Below are positions 16,598 through 25,873 of a stretch of 64,000 bases of DNA, one piece after another. Under the pieces are notes generated by a model, which saw only the letters and a program-made list of their open reading frames with translations, made no database searches and was not told where the DNA came from. How positions within the stretch are numbered: the first letter of the stretch is position 1; each line of letters opens with the position of its first letter. This DNA is from Novosphingobium cyanobacteriorum (GTDB lineage: Bacteria > Pseudomonadota > Alphaproteobacteria > Sphingomonadales > Sphingomonadaceae). The DNA lies in NCBI RefSeq assembly GCF_029436685.1, contig NZ_JAROCY010000002.1:62001-126000 (forward strand). Direction: 5' to 3'. The position numbers were made by a program, and so were the translations under genes.

Positions 16598-17692
16598 CTA
16601 CAACCGTGCGAGGGACTGGCACACCTGCCGCACGAGATCGGCCTGCCGCCTGACGCCAGCCTTGCCGAGCGCGCTCTTGAGCTGCATCCGCGCCGTGCCC
16701 TCGGCGATGCCACGATGCGCGGCATAGTCCTTGACTGTCATCCCGCTGACGAGATGGGCAGTCAGCGTCGCTTCGGCCATGGTCAGGCCAAACAGATCGG
16801 CTACTTCGGCTGCATCGATGTAGGGCAATGTCCCTGGCGAACACAACGCCAGCAGTACCAGATTGCGACCCCAGCGGCGCTTGTCCGCGGCATCGCGGCG
16901 CAAGACGCGCAGGTGCAGCACGTCAGCCGGCTCGTCTCCCGGCACGCGACATACATCGCCCGACTCGCCAATCAGTGCTGCCTCGACCAAAGCTGCGCTT
17001 TCGCACGTGCGAAAGCGCAGGGTATCACTGACCAGTGCGACCTGCGGCAGCTGGTCAATCAGCCGTTCGGCCGCAGCGTTCATCCAGTGTACGCCAAAGC
17101 TGAGATCGCAGGCGAGAAGCGCAAAGCTGGTCGAATCCATGAAGGCTTCGGCCACCGACAAGCGCGCCCGCTGCTCGGCAAAGTCCTTCAGCAGCTGTGA
17201 GACTTGACGGAAATGGGGCATTAGCTGGTGCAGGAATTCCTCGTCGGCCTGCGTGATGTCGCGTGTATCGTCGACATGGCGATGAAGGATGATGGTCGTG
17301 TGTTCGCCGGCTCCGGTCCTGCAATCGAGCCAGAATCCCGGCCCCAGCCCGCAATTGGCAAGCCCGTTCCGCAACTCTTCGCGGTCTTGTGCGGTCAAGG
17401 CAAGGCTGCGTTGATCGCTCTCGATCCCATATGGGCCGTGCGGTACATTGTGGCTCCGAAAGCGTGGGTTGAGCGGCGAGTTGGCCCAGGCATCGTGCCG
17501 TGCGGCCTCCTGCGTCGACCAGCTGTCTCGCATGCTGAACATCGGAACCAACTCATCGCGGTCCACCACCAGGCGCTGGAACACCGCGCTCGCCACACCC
17601 AGACGCAGCTTGATTGCGTTGAGCACGCCGGTCCAGCGAGATTCCTCGCCGACTGCGCCGTACATCGCGGCGAACAGGTCGTTGTCGTTCAC
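16598..17692 (-). CDS. LuxR-family transcriptional regulator near the TonB receptor
   Basis: 364 residues starting MNDNDLFAAMYGAVGE. The C-terminal ~65 residues are a LuxR-type helix-turn-helix (LTMAEATLTAHLVSGMTVKD, IAEGTARMQLKSALGKAGVR); the first ~290 residues look like a PAS-type sensory region with no receiver domain. It shares overall design and the C-terminal G.A...R.R.QADLVR pattern with the regulator at 1769-2878, so the two are probably paralogues. It converges on the receptor gene and may regulate the hydrolase-receptor operon. Confidence 0.85.
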   Translation of the reverse strand: MNDNDLFAAMYGAVGEESRWTGVLNAIKLRLGVASAVFQRLVVDRDELVPMFSMRDSWSTQEAARHDAWANSPLNPRFRSHNVPHGPYGIESDQRSLALTAQDREELRNGLANCGLGPGFWLDCRTGAGEHTTIILHRHVDDTRDITQADEEFLHQLMPHFRQVSQLLKDFAEQRARLSVAEAFMDSTSFALLACDLSFGVHWMNAAAERLIDQLPQVALVSDTLRFRTCESAALVEAALIGESGDVCRVPGDEPADVLHLRVLRRDAADKRRWGRNLVLLALCSPGTLPYIDAAEVADLFGLTMAEATLTAHLVSGMTVKDYAAHRGIAEGTARMQLKSALGKAGVRRQADLVRQVCQSLARL

Positions 17693-19009
17693 CGCCTGCC
17701 TGCGCTCCTGTCCCGCAATTCACGCTGCTGCATAGCATGATTTGCAGTGGCCATAGCCGATGCCGAGCACCAGGGCGATATCTGATCAGACACGCCGCAT
17801 GATGTCCTGGTTCCGCGAGCAGCTCCGGCGTCCCGCACGGTCGTCCGCTAAAACTGCATAGCCGGTGGAAAAGACGGTGACCGGCTGATTGACGTCATCT
17901 ACCCCGCATTTGGCCAGCTGACGTTCCCCGTAAGGCGAACTTCGCGCATCGCCTCGCCGCATCCCGGCCTCAACTTGTCGTCAACATTTCCTGCCTGACC
18001 CAGTCAGGTACCTTCATCGCTGCGGGTATCGAATTGTACACTTGCCGATTTCACCGATCGTACCCCACCGCCATGTGGCTGCGTGCTGATGCAACTCTTG
18101 CACTCGCTCTCTTGATTCGAAACAGGTGGCCTGTTCATTAGCTCCTTGGTCGGGTTGGAGCGGGATGCTGTCAAAGCCGCTTTTGTGGAGTTCATTGCCG
18201 GGCAGAACCTGAACGCAATCCAGATAGAGCATATCACCCTGATCATCGATCACCGGACCGAACGTGGTGTGATGGCCCTCCGTCGCCTCTACGAAAGTCC
18301 GTTTACCGACATGGACGACCAAGGCGTAGCGGCCTGTTCCCGCAAGCCAACGTCACGAAGATCGTTGCCGTGCTGAAGGCAGTGGCGCCGAGAGCCTTGG
18401 GACTTGCGGCATGAAGGAGGCGGTCAGGCTGGTGCGGTGTTGTCATATGGAGTGTGAACGATCTGTCTGGCTGGGAAGCCGATCCCATTGAAGCCATTGA
18501 TATCGCCGGCGGGCTTTGGGACATTGCTGCCTTTCCAACGCCCTTGCCTGAAGGGCTTGATCCGCCAGTAACAGACACCAGGACGTAGTCCGAGATCTAC
18601 CAAAGCTGCGCAAATTGCGAGAATGATCAGGCTGTGGCAGGATGCCTCGAAGAAACTTGTAAAAGCTTAGCTAGCAGGATGATTTGGTTCACATTCGCTG
18701 ATGCAAGGACGAGTACAGCGACGTGCATCATAGATCGCCCTGAATTTTTCAAAAATGAACTTCTGGTCCGGTCGAAGAATGAACGAGTACCTTATGGCAA
18801 TGTGCACCAGTGTAACTTGTCAAAGTGAACTAGTTTAGTAACATTATTGGATGGATATGATGCTGGCTGTACTGGAGGTTTCACATGCCACCGTCGAAAT
18901 GCCGCCATCGCTTCGGGGAAGGAATCCATCACCCAGCTTGTTCGCTATCGGCGTTAAGGCACTAGCTTCGCAGAGTTGAGTTCCACACGACTTAGATCGG
19001 CAGGTCGAA
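17693..19009. other. Gene-poor region of 1.3 kb
   Basis: No convincing intact gene. A minus-strand frame (about 18014-18351) reads protein-like (RYALVVHVGKRTFVEATEGH, then QGDMLYLDCVQVLPG) but has only a TTG start and an in-frame stop just upstream, so it may be a decayed gene of unknown family. The stretch 18600-19009 is lower in G+C than its neighbours and holds the LacI-gene promoter. A 110-base sequence at 17983-18092 is repeated at 35383-35495. Confidence 0.5.
17983..18092 (+). repeat. Dispersed ~110-bp repeat, copy 1
   Basis: Shares with 35383-35495, in the same order and nearly the same spacing, the blocks CCTGACC, GTCAGGTACC, GGGTATCGAA and ATGTGGCTGC. The minus strand of both copies can be read as IRYP...RYLTGSGRK, so the repeat may be the tail of a decayed gene or a mobile-element end. 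This copy lies in a gene-poor stretch. Confidence 0.55.
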
Positions 19010-20119
19010 ATGTCACACAGCAGGCCCAAACCGAAGCTTTCGGACATTGCGGCTGTTGCGGGTGTCTCGGTCGCAACGGTATCGCGTGTGCTCAGCGATC
19101 ATCCGGCAATTCTTCCAGCGACCAAGGCTCACGTGCGGGCGCTTGCACAGGAACTGGGATACCCATTGCCCGATCCCGCCAGCCCACGCCAGAAGGCGCG
19201 CGCGCGGCGCCCGAAAAAGCCGGGAACGATCTGTGCAGTGATGCCGGTTGCACTACCGAGCGGAAGCCGGTTGGCCAATGCCTTCGAGATGGACCTGCTT
19301 GGCGGCGTAGGCGCCGCGATGCGCGACCACCGTCTCGACTTTTCGGTGTCGGCAAAGGCACCCTACGACAATTCGTCACTGACAAGGTTCATGGAGCAGC
19401 ACCCTTATGATGGTGTGATCTTCTTCGGCCAATCCCAGTTTCATGAAGGCCTGAATGCTCTCGCCGATGGTCCTCGCCCATTCGTGGTCTGGGGCGTCGA
19501 GACGCAAGACCAACGCTATTGCTCGGTCGGCAGTGACAACTTCGCGTGCGGGCACCGCGCGACCCAGCATTTGGTTTCACTGGGACGAAAGCGGATTGCC
19601 TTTGTCGGACAGTCCGCTCCGATCACGACGGCGCAGACCAGCCAATCGCAACTGTCCGAGCGGCTGGCAGGCTTCCGCAGCGCGCTTGCCGCAGCCGGAT
19701 TGCCCACAGACATCACCGCCATGCGGCCGGCCGGCTCCGGCCTGGAAGCGGGCGAGCAGGGCCTGCGGGCCTTGCTGGACAAAGGCATCGCCTTCGATGC
19801 CGTGGTGGCTTCTTCCGACCTCGTTGCGCTGGGGGCGATCCGCGTGCTCCGCAGCGAAGGGCTGCGGGTACCTGAAGACGTCGCGGTAGTGGGTTATGAC
19901 GATAGCGCATTCGCGCGCCTGATGCAGCCGCAATTGACCACGATGCGGCAGGATCCGATCCTTGCCGGGCATCTTCTCGTCACGAAGCTGCTGCGCGCAA
20001 TGGCGGGTTACGAAGTCAAGTCCGAACGGCTTCCAACCGAACTGGTTATTCGGGAATCATGCGGCAGCCATCGCGACCTGCCCGCTATCCATAAGGCGAA
20101 ACCGATGATCGCGACATAG
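19010..20119 (+). CDS. LacI-family transcriptional regulator of the sugar locus
   Basis: 369 residues. The N-terminal helix-turn-helix (KLSDIAAVAGVSVATVSRVL with the hinge AHVRALAQELGYP) is followed by a periplasmic-binding-protein-like ligand domain (TICAVMPVAL, DGVIFFGQSQ, RIAFVGQSAPI, FDAVVASSDLVALGAIRVL, VAVVGYDDSAFA). It is adjacent to an FHS-type transporter and a TonB receptor operon, and two perfect palindromes lie in their shared promoter region, so it is the likely repressor of that locus. Its last 112 bases overlap the end of the convergent transporter gene. Confidence 0.93.
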   Translation: MSHSRPKPKLSDIAAVAGVSVATVSRVLSDHPAILPATKAHVRALAQELGYPLPDPASPRQKARARRPKKPGTICAVMPVALPSGSRLANAFEMDLLGGVGAAMRDHRLDFSVSAKAPYDNSSLTRFMEQHPYDGVIFFGQSQFHEGLNALADGPRPFVVWGVETQDQRYCSVGSDNFACGHRATQHLVSLGRKRIAFVGQSAPITTAQTSQSQLSERLAGFRSALAAAGLPTDITAMRPAGSGLEAGEQGLRALLDKGIAFDAVVASSDLVALGAIRVLRSEGLRVPEDVAVVGYDDSAFARLMQPQLTTMRQDPILAGHLLVTKLLRAMAGYEVKSERLPTELVIRESCGSHRDLPAIHKAKPMIAT

Positions 20120-21273
20120 GCGCAAGCCGGAACCGCAAAAGCAAAGGCAATGCCGACCCGGTCGGCGAAATAGCCTGCGGTCATCGACATGACTGCTCCG
20201 CCTGCGACCGCCGTAGACAGCAGACCTGAGATCGCTGCAGGAGGGGCGTCGGCATGGTCGAGCGTCAAGGCAAAGATTACCGGGAACATGAGAGCGTTGC
20301 AGAATCCGATCGAAATCAGGGCCCAGCCGGGCAGTGGGCCTGATCCGACGATCGCGCCAAGCGAGCCGGCAAACGCGAGCGTAGCAACGGTGGCAAGAAC
20401 GGCGGTCGGAGGCAGCCGTTTGAGCACGACGTATCCGGCAGCACGGCCGATCAGTGCGCTCCCCCAATAGCCCCAGGCGACGTATTGGCCGGCGCTCGCC
20501 AGGTCGAGGTTCATGATCGAGGGCTGATGGAGATAGGGAATGAGAAGGCTGCCAATAGTCCCCTCTGCGCCGACGTACAGCGCGATGGTCACCGCCCCGA
20601 TCCACGCGCCGGGCGAGCGCAGCGCCTCGCCGAGCGGCGTTCCCGGATCGTCCTGGGCAGAATACTGCCACGATGCGCGGGGCACGAAGAGGGCAACAGC
20701 AATCACGGCGGCAGTGACGATTCCGGTGATGGCATAGGCAATGCCGGCCCCCAGCCGGCCGCTTCCCAGTGCCAACGTGGCGCCGAGACAGACGCCCGCC
20801 AGCACGCCCAGGGAATTGAAGGCCTGCGCCGCCGCCAGACGCGCTGCGGACGTAGCGGCAGGTCCGGCACTCACTGCGCAAAGATTCGCCACGACCTGCA
20901 GCGCTGTTATGCCCAGCGCAACTACAGCGAGAGCGGCGACCAGCAGAGCAAATGGCAGTGGCGGGCTAATGGCCATTCCGACTAGCGCGCAGCCCCCTGC
21001 GACCACGCAAAGGCCGCCGAGCATCATGCTCCTCGGCCCTGACCACTGCAGCTGCCTTGCCAGCAGCAACGAGGCCCCACCGCTGACCACGAGCGCGATC
21101 CACTGTACGGTCATGGCAGCCGTAAGCCCGACATCGAACAGACTTGGCACCAGCGGGACGAGCGTGGTTGCCATCGCCCCGGCAACGCCCATGACGAAAA
21201 ATGCCCCGAAGGCGCAGACCAGCATGGCGCGCGACTCAGCGGTTCCGGCATTGGCGGGAGGCTTTGGGCTCAT
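20008..21273 (-). CDS. Major facilitator transporter, FHS (fucose/glucose permease-like) type
   Basis: 421 residues with about twelve hydrophobic segments from residue 15 to 400. The pattern AAAQAFNSLGVLAGVCLGAT and SGLLSTAVAGGAVMSMTAGY resembles the FHS family of sugar:proton symporters (FucP, NagP, GluP). It would carry mono- or disaccharide across the inner membrane after uptake by the TonB receptor. Divergent from that receptor gene and convergent with the LacI regulator, with overlapping 3' ends. Substrate inferred only from context. Confidence 0.85.
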   Translation of the reverse strand: MSPKPPANAGTAESRAMLVCAFGAFFVMGVAGAMATTLVPLVPSLFDVGLTAAMTVQWIALVVSGGASLLLARQLQWSGPRSMMLGGLCVVAGGCALVGMAISPPLPFALLVAALAVVALGITALQVVANLCAVSAGPAATSAARLAAAQAFNSLGVLAGVCLGATLALGSGRLGAGIAYAITGIVTAAVIAVALFVPRASWQYSAQDDPGTPLGEALRSPGAWIGAVTIALYVGAEGTIGSLLIPYLHQPSIMNLDLASAGQYVAWGYWGSALIGRAAGYVVLKRLPPTAVLATVATLAFAGSLGAIVGSGPLPGWALISIGFCNALMFPVIFALTLDHADAPPAAISGLLSTAVAGGAVMSMTAGYFADRVGIAFAFAVPACAYVAIIGFALWIAGRSRWLPHDSRITSSVGSRSDLTS

Positions 21274-21319
21274 GGCTTGCTTATGCCTTTGCGCTCCCGC
21301 TCCGAACAGGGGCGCGAGA

Positions 21320-21333
21320 TTTGCATATGCAAA
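21320..21333. promoter_or_regulatory. Perfect 14-bp palindrome, candidate operator 1
   Basis: TTTGCATATGCAAA lies between the divergent transporter and TonB receptor genes, 47 bases upstream of the transporter start. It may be a half of a LacI-regulator site pair or belong to another regulator, since its centre is AT rather than the CG usual for LacI operators. Confidence 0.45.
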
Positions 21334-21350
21334 CGGATCGACAGTTTATT

Positions 21351-21362
21351 GCAATCGATTGC
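21351..21362. promoter_or_regulatory. Perfect palindrome, candidate LacI operator 2
   Basis: GCAATCGATTGC, a 12-bp perfect palindrome centred on CG, fits the general form of LacI-family operators. Its centre is 30 bases, about three helical turns, from the centre of the palindrome at 21320-21333. It lies about 80 bases upstream of the receptor start. Confidence 0.5.
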
Positions 21363-21442
21363 CCAGGGGTTACTCCGGCAAGGGAGAAGGTCAGACCTGC
21401 AATTGCAGGAGCGCTGAACCTCACAGGGAGAGGACAGGTCAC

Positions 21443-24298
21443 ATGAAAGTACGCAACAGTCTTGTTTTGTCGACCGCGCTCGTCGCGCTGCTGTTCAGCG
21501 GCGCTGCAGTCGCGCAGGAGGCGGCATCGGCAACGTCAGGCGATGCGGTGTCGGGAAGCGACGAGCCTACGCCCGATGACGCGATCGTCGTTACTGGCCT
21601 GCGGGCCAGTCTCGAGCGTGCGCAGGCGGTCAAGCAGAACAGCACCTCTGTCGTCGAAGCGCTTGCTGCCGAAGACATCGGCAAGCTGCCCCAGTCCAGC
21701 GTCGCGGATTCGCTGGGTCGTCTTGCCGGTCTTGCCGGTGAACGGCGCGCCGGTCGCCTGAGCGGCATTTCCGTTCGCGGCTTCCGCGAAGACTTCGTGG
21801 GCACCACGCTCAACGGGCGCGAGCTTATCGGGATCGGCGACAATCGCGGCGTTGAGTATGATCTCTATCCTTCGGAAATCATTGACAGCGCCGTCGTCTT
21901 CAAAACTCCCAGTTCCGACCTTATCGCGCAAGGTGTGGGCGGCACTGTCGACCTGCGCACGACCCGCCCGCTTGAGCACAAGCGCACACTGGTGGTGAAC
22001 GGGTCGTTCGAAAAGAATGGCATGAAGTCGAAGAATCCGGACTTCAAGGATACAGGTTATCGCGCTGCCCTGTCGTTCAGCGACAAGTTTGCCGACGATA
22101 CCATCGGCATCGCACTGACTGCCGCGACCACCTCGTCCCCGATGCAGGACAACTTCTTCAGCGTGTGGGGATACGACAAGGGCGCGATCACTTCAGGTCC
22201 CGACGCTGGCAAGTTCGTCCCCGCCGGCATCGACATCTCGTCGCGCTCACGCGTGCTCAAGCGCGATACGATTGCAGGCGTCCTCGAATTCAAGCCATCC
22301 GACCAGTTGTCGATTGCGGTCGATGCACTCTACATCAAGTTCTCCGACAGGGGCATCTCGCGCGGGTTCATTGAAGCCCTTCCCGTGGCCTCGAATGGCA
22401 GCACGGTGATCTCGTCGGCGAACACTTACGTGACATCTGCCCGCACTACAGGCTTCAATTCGGTTCTGCGCACCGATCCGCTCGACAAGCGCGGCGAACT
22501 CAAGACGTTCGGCGGCAATCTCAAGTACGAGCCGGCATCGGATTTCCACATCGCGCTCGATGTCTCGCATGCCCAGAGCAACAAGCAGGACACGCGCGGC
22601 GAGAGCTATTCGGGGCTTGGCCGTGCCGGCCTGACCACGCAAGGGCCGGACAATCGCCGCACCTACACGTATACGCCCAACGGGCTGGTGTTCTCCAACA
22701 ACTCTCAAGCCTACAGCGACTACAACATCGTCCGCCTGGCCGGTCCGCAGTCATGGGGCGGTGGTCTTGCTCCTATCACGGAACTGAACCAGACAGCGGT
22801 CATCGGATCTAGCGGCCAGCCCATTGGCTTTGCCCAAGCGCAGGACGGGTTCGTCAACACCGGCATCTTCGACGAGAAGCTTGATGCCCTGCGCTTCGAA
22901 ATCCAGAAGGACTTTGACGGCTCGTTCATCAAGCACATCAACCTTGGCGTGCGCTATTCGAACCACAAGAAATCAAAGGTAAACCAAGGCTTCTTCCTGA
23001 CCGCCAAGACTTATCCGCTCGATGGTCCGATCCCCGATGATGCCCGCCGCGGCGTCGCCGATCTTAACTGGATCGGCCTGGGCGACGTGGTTGCGTATGA
23101 CGCGCTCAGCCTGATCAACAGCGATTTCTACAAGCGCTACGATGCAGGAGCGCTGGAGCCCGATCGTCTCGGCGACACCTATTCGATCCGGGAAAAGGTC
23201 TGGCAGCCGTTCGCGAAGGCCGACTTCGAGGCCGAGTTCGACGGCATTCGCATGTTCGGCAACGTCGGCGTGCAGGGCGTGTTCACCAAGCAGCGCGGCC
23301 AGGGCTTCAACTCGGTCATCGGCGCACAATTGCGCACGATTGCAACCCCGGTCAGCGACGGGGCCAATTACTCGAAGATCCTGCCGAGCCTGAACCTGAA
23401 CTTCGACCTCGGGAGTGGTCACACGCTGCGTCTTGCGGCATCAAAGGTAATAAGCCGTCCGCGCATTGACTATCTCAATCCAGGCTCATCGGTAAAGTTC
23501 CGCAACAACGTGGCCAACGTCACCAATACCGATCCGGGTCTTGGGCCGTGGGTTTCGACCAGTGGCAATGCGCAACTGCGGCCATATGAAGCCAACCAGT
23601 TCGATGCGTCATACGAATACTATTTTGCTCCCGACGGCTTCATTTCGATATCGGGGTTCTACAAGGACCTCGTCAACTGGAACGTCGCTGCGACAACCAT
23701 CCGGGATTACACGCAGTTCTACATTCCCGGCTACCATCAGGCCGTCAGCAGCGATGGTGCGACGATTTACACGCCTGCCACGTTCAAGGGCCTCAACACC
23801 ACCTTTACCGGCGGTCTCAAGGGTTCGGTCAAGGGCGTGGAACTTCAGGCAAGCGTCCCGTTCGGTCGTCTGACTTCGGCGCTCGACGGCTTCGGCCTGA
23901 TCGGGGCGGTGGCGTTCACAGACGGCAAGCTCGACAACGGGTCGGACGTTCCTGGCCTGTCGAAGGAAGTCTACAAGCTGACCGGGTACTTCGAAAAGTG
24001 GGGTTTCTCGGTCCGTGGATCGATGAACAAGCGTTCGGCCTACCTGTCGGAAGATCGTGGTGGTTCCAACACCATTTCGCCGGTGAACCGTGCGGGCGAA
24101 ACGCTGGTCGATGCGCAGATCGGGTATGACTTCAAGTACAGCGGCCTGAAGTACCTCGAAGGCCTGCGCGTCTCGCTGCAGGGCCAGAACCTGACCAACC
24201 AGAAGGACATCTACACCGATACCGGCAGCGGGCTCGTATCTCGTGCGGAAACCTTCGGGCGCAACTTCATGCTGAACCTCACCTACTCGTTCTTCTAG
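21443..24298 (+). CDS. TonB-dependent receptor, large carbohydrate type
   Basis: 951 residues. The start was chosen at the ATG after GGGAGAGGA, giving a signal peptide (MKVRNSLVLSTALVALLFSG, cut near AVAQ). It has a TonB box-like AIVVTGLRASLERAQAVK, a plug (SVADSLGRLAGLAGERRAGR, ISVRGFREDFVGTTLNGREL) and a long barrel ending in FMLNLTYSFF. This matches the Xanthomonas/Caulobacter sugar receptor subfamily (MalA-like). It heads a five-gene operon with two halogenases, GH13 and GH68, implying an oligosaccharide substrate. Confidence 0.94.
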   Translation: MKVRNSLVLSTALVALLFSGAAVAQEAASATSGDAVSGSDEPTPDDAIVVTGLRASLERAQAVKQNSTSVVEALAAEDIGKLPQSSVADSLGRLAGLAGERRAGRLSGISVRGFREDFVGTTLNGRELIGIGDNRGVEYDLYPSEIIDSAVVFKTPSSDLIAQGVGGTVDLRTTRPLEHKRTLVVNGSFEKNGMKSKNPDFKDTGYRAALSFSDKFADDTIGIALTAATTSSPMQDNFFSVWGYDKGAITSGPDAGKFVPAGIDISSRSRVLKRDTIAGVLEFKPSDQLSIAVDALYIKFSDRGISRGFIEALPVASNGSTVISSANTYVTSARTTGFNSVLRTDPLDKRGELKTFGGNLKYEPASDFHIALDVSHAQSNKQDTRGESYSGLGRAGLTTQGPDNRRTYTYTPNGLVFSNNSQAYSDYNIVRLAGPQSWGGGLAPITELNQTAVIGSSGQPIGFAQAQDGFVNTGIFDEKLDALRFEIQKDFDGSFIKHINLGVRYSNHKKSKVNQGFFLTAKTYPLDGPIPDDARRGVADLNWIGLGDVVAYDALSLINSDFYKRYDAGALEPDRLGDTYSIREKVWQPFAKADFEAEFDGIRMFGNVGVQGVFTKQRGQGFNSVIGAQLRTIATPVSDGANYSKILPSLNLNFDLGSGHTLRLAASKVISRPRIDYLNPGSSVKFRNNVANVTNTDPGLGPWVSTSGNAQLRPYEANQFDASYEYYFAPDGFISISGFYKDLVNWNVAATTIRDYTQFYIPGYHQAVSSDGATIYTPATFKGLNTTFTGGLKGSVKGVELQASVPFGRLTSALDGFGLIGAVAFTDGKLDNGSDVPGLSKEVYKLTGYFEKWGFSVRGSMNKRSAYLSEDRGGSNTISPVNRAGETLVDAQIGYDFKYSGLKYLEGLRVSLQGQNLTNQKDIYTDTGSGLVSRAETFGRNFMLNLTYSFF

Positions 24299-24319
24299 GA
24301 AGACGGCTTCACCAAGGTT

Positions 24320-24345
24320 CCCTGTCGGTCGCAAGGCCGACGGGG
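24320..24345 (+). terminator. Intergenic stem-loop after the TonB receptor gene
   Basis: CCCTGTCGG, loop TCGCAAGG, CCGACGGGG: a 9-bp stem with one G-U pair, no T-run, 22 bases after the receptor stop. Because the downstream genes seem cotranscribed, it could be a partial terminator or an mRNA stabiliser. Confidence 0.4.
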
Positions 24346-24376
24346 CACCGGAAAGCATGTTCGTCAGGGGAAGAGA

Positions 24377-25873
24377 ATGAGCAATCTCATTCGCAAGGTC
24401 GTTATTCTTGGCGGTGGCACCGCCGGATGGATGACTGCGGCGTTGTTGTCGAAGGTGCTGGGCGAGCAGATCACCATAGAACTCGTCGAGTCCGAAGACA
24501 TCGGCATAATCGGTGTAGGCGAGGCAACGATCCCGCCAATCCAGCTTGTCAACTCGGTCCTAGGGATCGAAGAAGCCGATTTCCTGCGCGAGACGAAGGC
24601 CACGATCAAGCTGGCCATCCGGTTCGAAAACTGGAGAGCGATCGGGGATTCCTATTACCACACCTTCGGCACGGCAGGCCGCAATCTCGCGTTCGCCTCG
24701 TTTCACCATTTCTGGAACCGGGCGCGCAAGCTTGGCAGCACGACGGATTACTGGGATTTCGATCTCAACTATCTCGCCGCCCGGGAGGGCAAGTTTGCAC
24801 CGACGCGCGGCAACGACCCGGTCTGGGACATGCCGTACGCGTATCACTTCGATTCCGCGCTCTATGGCCAGTTTCTGCGCCGCTATTCCGAGGCACGCGG
24901 TGTCACCCGGACCGAAGGACTGGTCGCCGACGTCACCCGGGCTGCAGGCGTTGGTGACATCATGGCGCTGGTGCTGCGTGATGGGCGAACGGTTGCGGGC
25001 GACCTGTTCATCGATTGCTCGGGAGCGCGCGGAGTTCTGATCCAGCAGCAGCTTGGCACGGGTTACGAAGACTGGAGCCACTGGCTGCCATGCGATCGCG
25101 CCATGGCGGTGCCATCCGAGCGGTTCGAAAAGACGTTGCCGTTCACCCGTGCCATCGCTCACAGCGCGGGTTGGCAATGGCGCATTCCCCTGCAGCATCG
25201 CAACGGTAATGGCCTTGTATACTCCAGCCGCCACTACAGCGACGACGAGGCGGCGAGCATACTCCTTGGCAATCTCGATTCCCCGGCGCTGGACGACCCG
25301 CGGATCATTTCCTTCCGCACCGGCCGTGCGCGGCGTCAGTGGAACCGCAACGTGGTGGCCGTCGGGCTATCGAGCGGCTTCCTTGAACCGCTGGAATCGA
25401 CGAGCATCTATCTCATCCAGTCGGCTATAACGCGATTGCTGCATCTCTTCCCGCACGCCGGGATCACGCCGGATCTGGTGAACGAGTATAACCGGCAGTC
25501 GCAGATCGAGATCGAACTGATCCGTGACTTCATCATCCTCCACTATCACGCCAACGCGCGCCGGGATTCGGCGTTCTGGCGCACGATGCGCATGCTCGAG
25601 GTGCCCGATCGCCTCGCCCGCAAGATCGCGTTGTTCCACGGCAACGGCACGCTTGTGCAGGATCAGTACGACATTTTCATGGAGCCCTCATGGGTGCAGG
25701 TGATGATGGGACAGGGCATCATGCCTGAAGATCATCATCCTCTTGCCGATGGTCCCAGCGAAGCCGAGTTGCGCGAGCAGCTCGCCCATCTGGCCGAATT
25801 GAAAGCGCGCCCCTTGGCCAAGCTTCCGAGCCATGATGCGTACCTTTCGCAAATGATCGCGAGCGGGCGGTGA
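24377..25873 (+). CDS. Flavin-dependent tryptophan halogenase family protein (first copy)
   Basis: 498 residues. FAD-binding GGGTAGWMTA (Gly12 onward), IGVGEATIP, the catalytic Lys78 (equivalent to Lys79 of PrnA), the halogenase signature GWQWRIP and the FLEPLEST segment bearing the second catalytic Glu are all present. The family uses FADH2, oxygen and chloride or bromide to halogenate indoles or phenols. The start follows GGGGAAGAG. It is between a TonB receptor and a second halogenase with which it overlaps by GTGA. No flavin reductase is encoded nearby. Substrate unknown; sugar loci in this phylum often carry such genes without a known role. Confidence 0.92.
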   Translation: MSNLIRKVVILGGGTAGWMTAALLSKVLGEQITIELVESEDIGIIGVGEATIPPIQLVNSVLGIEEADFLRETKATIKLAIRFENWRAIGDSYYHTFGTAGRNLAFASFHHFWNRARKLGSTTDYWDFDLNYLAAREGKFAPTRGNDPVWDMPYAYHFDSALYGQFLRRYSEARGVTRTEGLVADVTRAAGVGDIMALVLRDGRTVAGDLFIDCSGARGVLIQQQLGTGYEDWSHWLPCDRAMAVPSERFEKTLPFTRAIAHSAGWQWRIPLQHRNGNGLVYSSRHYSDDEAASILLGNLDSPALDDPRIISFRTGRARRQWNRNVVAVGLSSGFLEPLESTSIYLIQSAITRLLHLFPHAGITPDLVNEYNRQSQIEIELIRDFIILHYHANARRDSAFWRTMRMLEVPDRLARKIALFHGNGTLVQDQYDIFMEPSWVQVMMGQGIMPEDHHPLADGPSEAELREQLAHLAELKARPLAKLPSHDAYLSQMIASGR

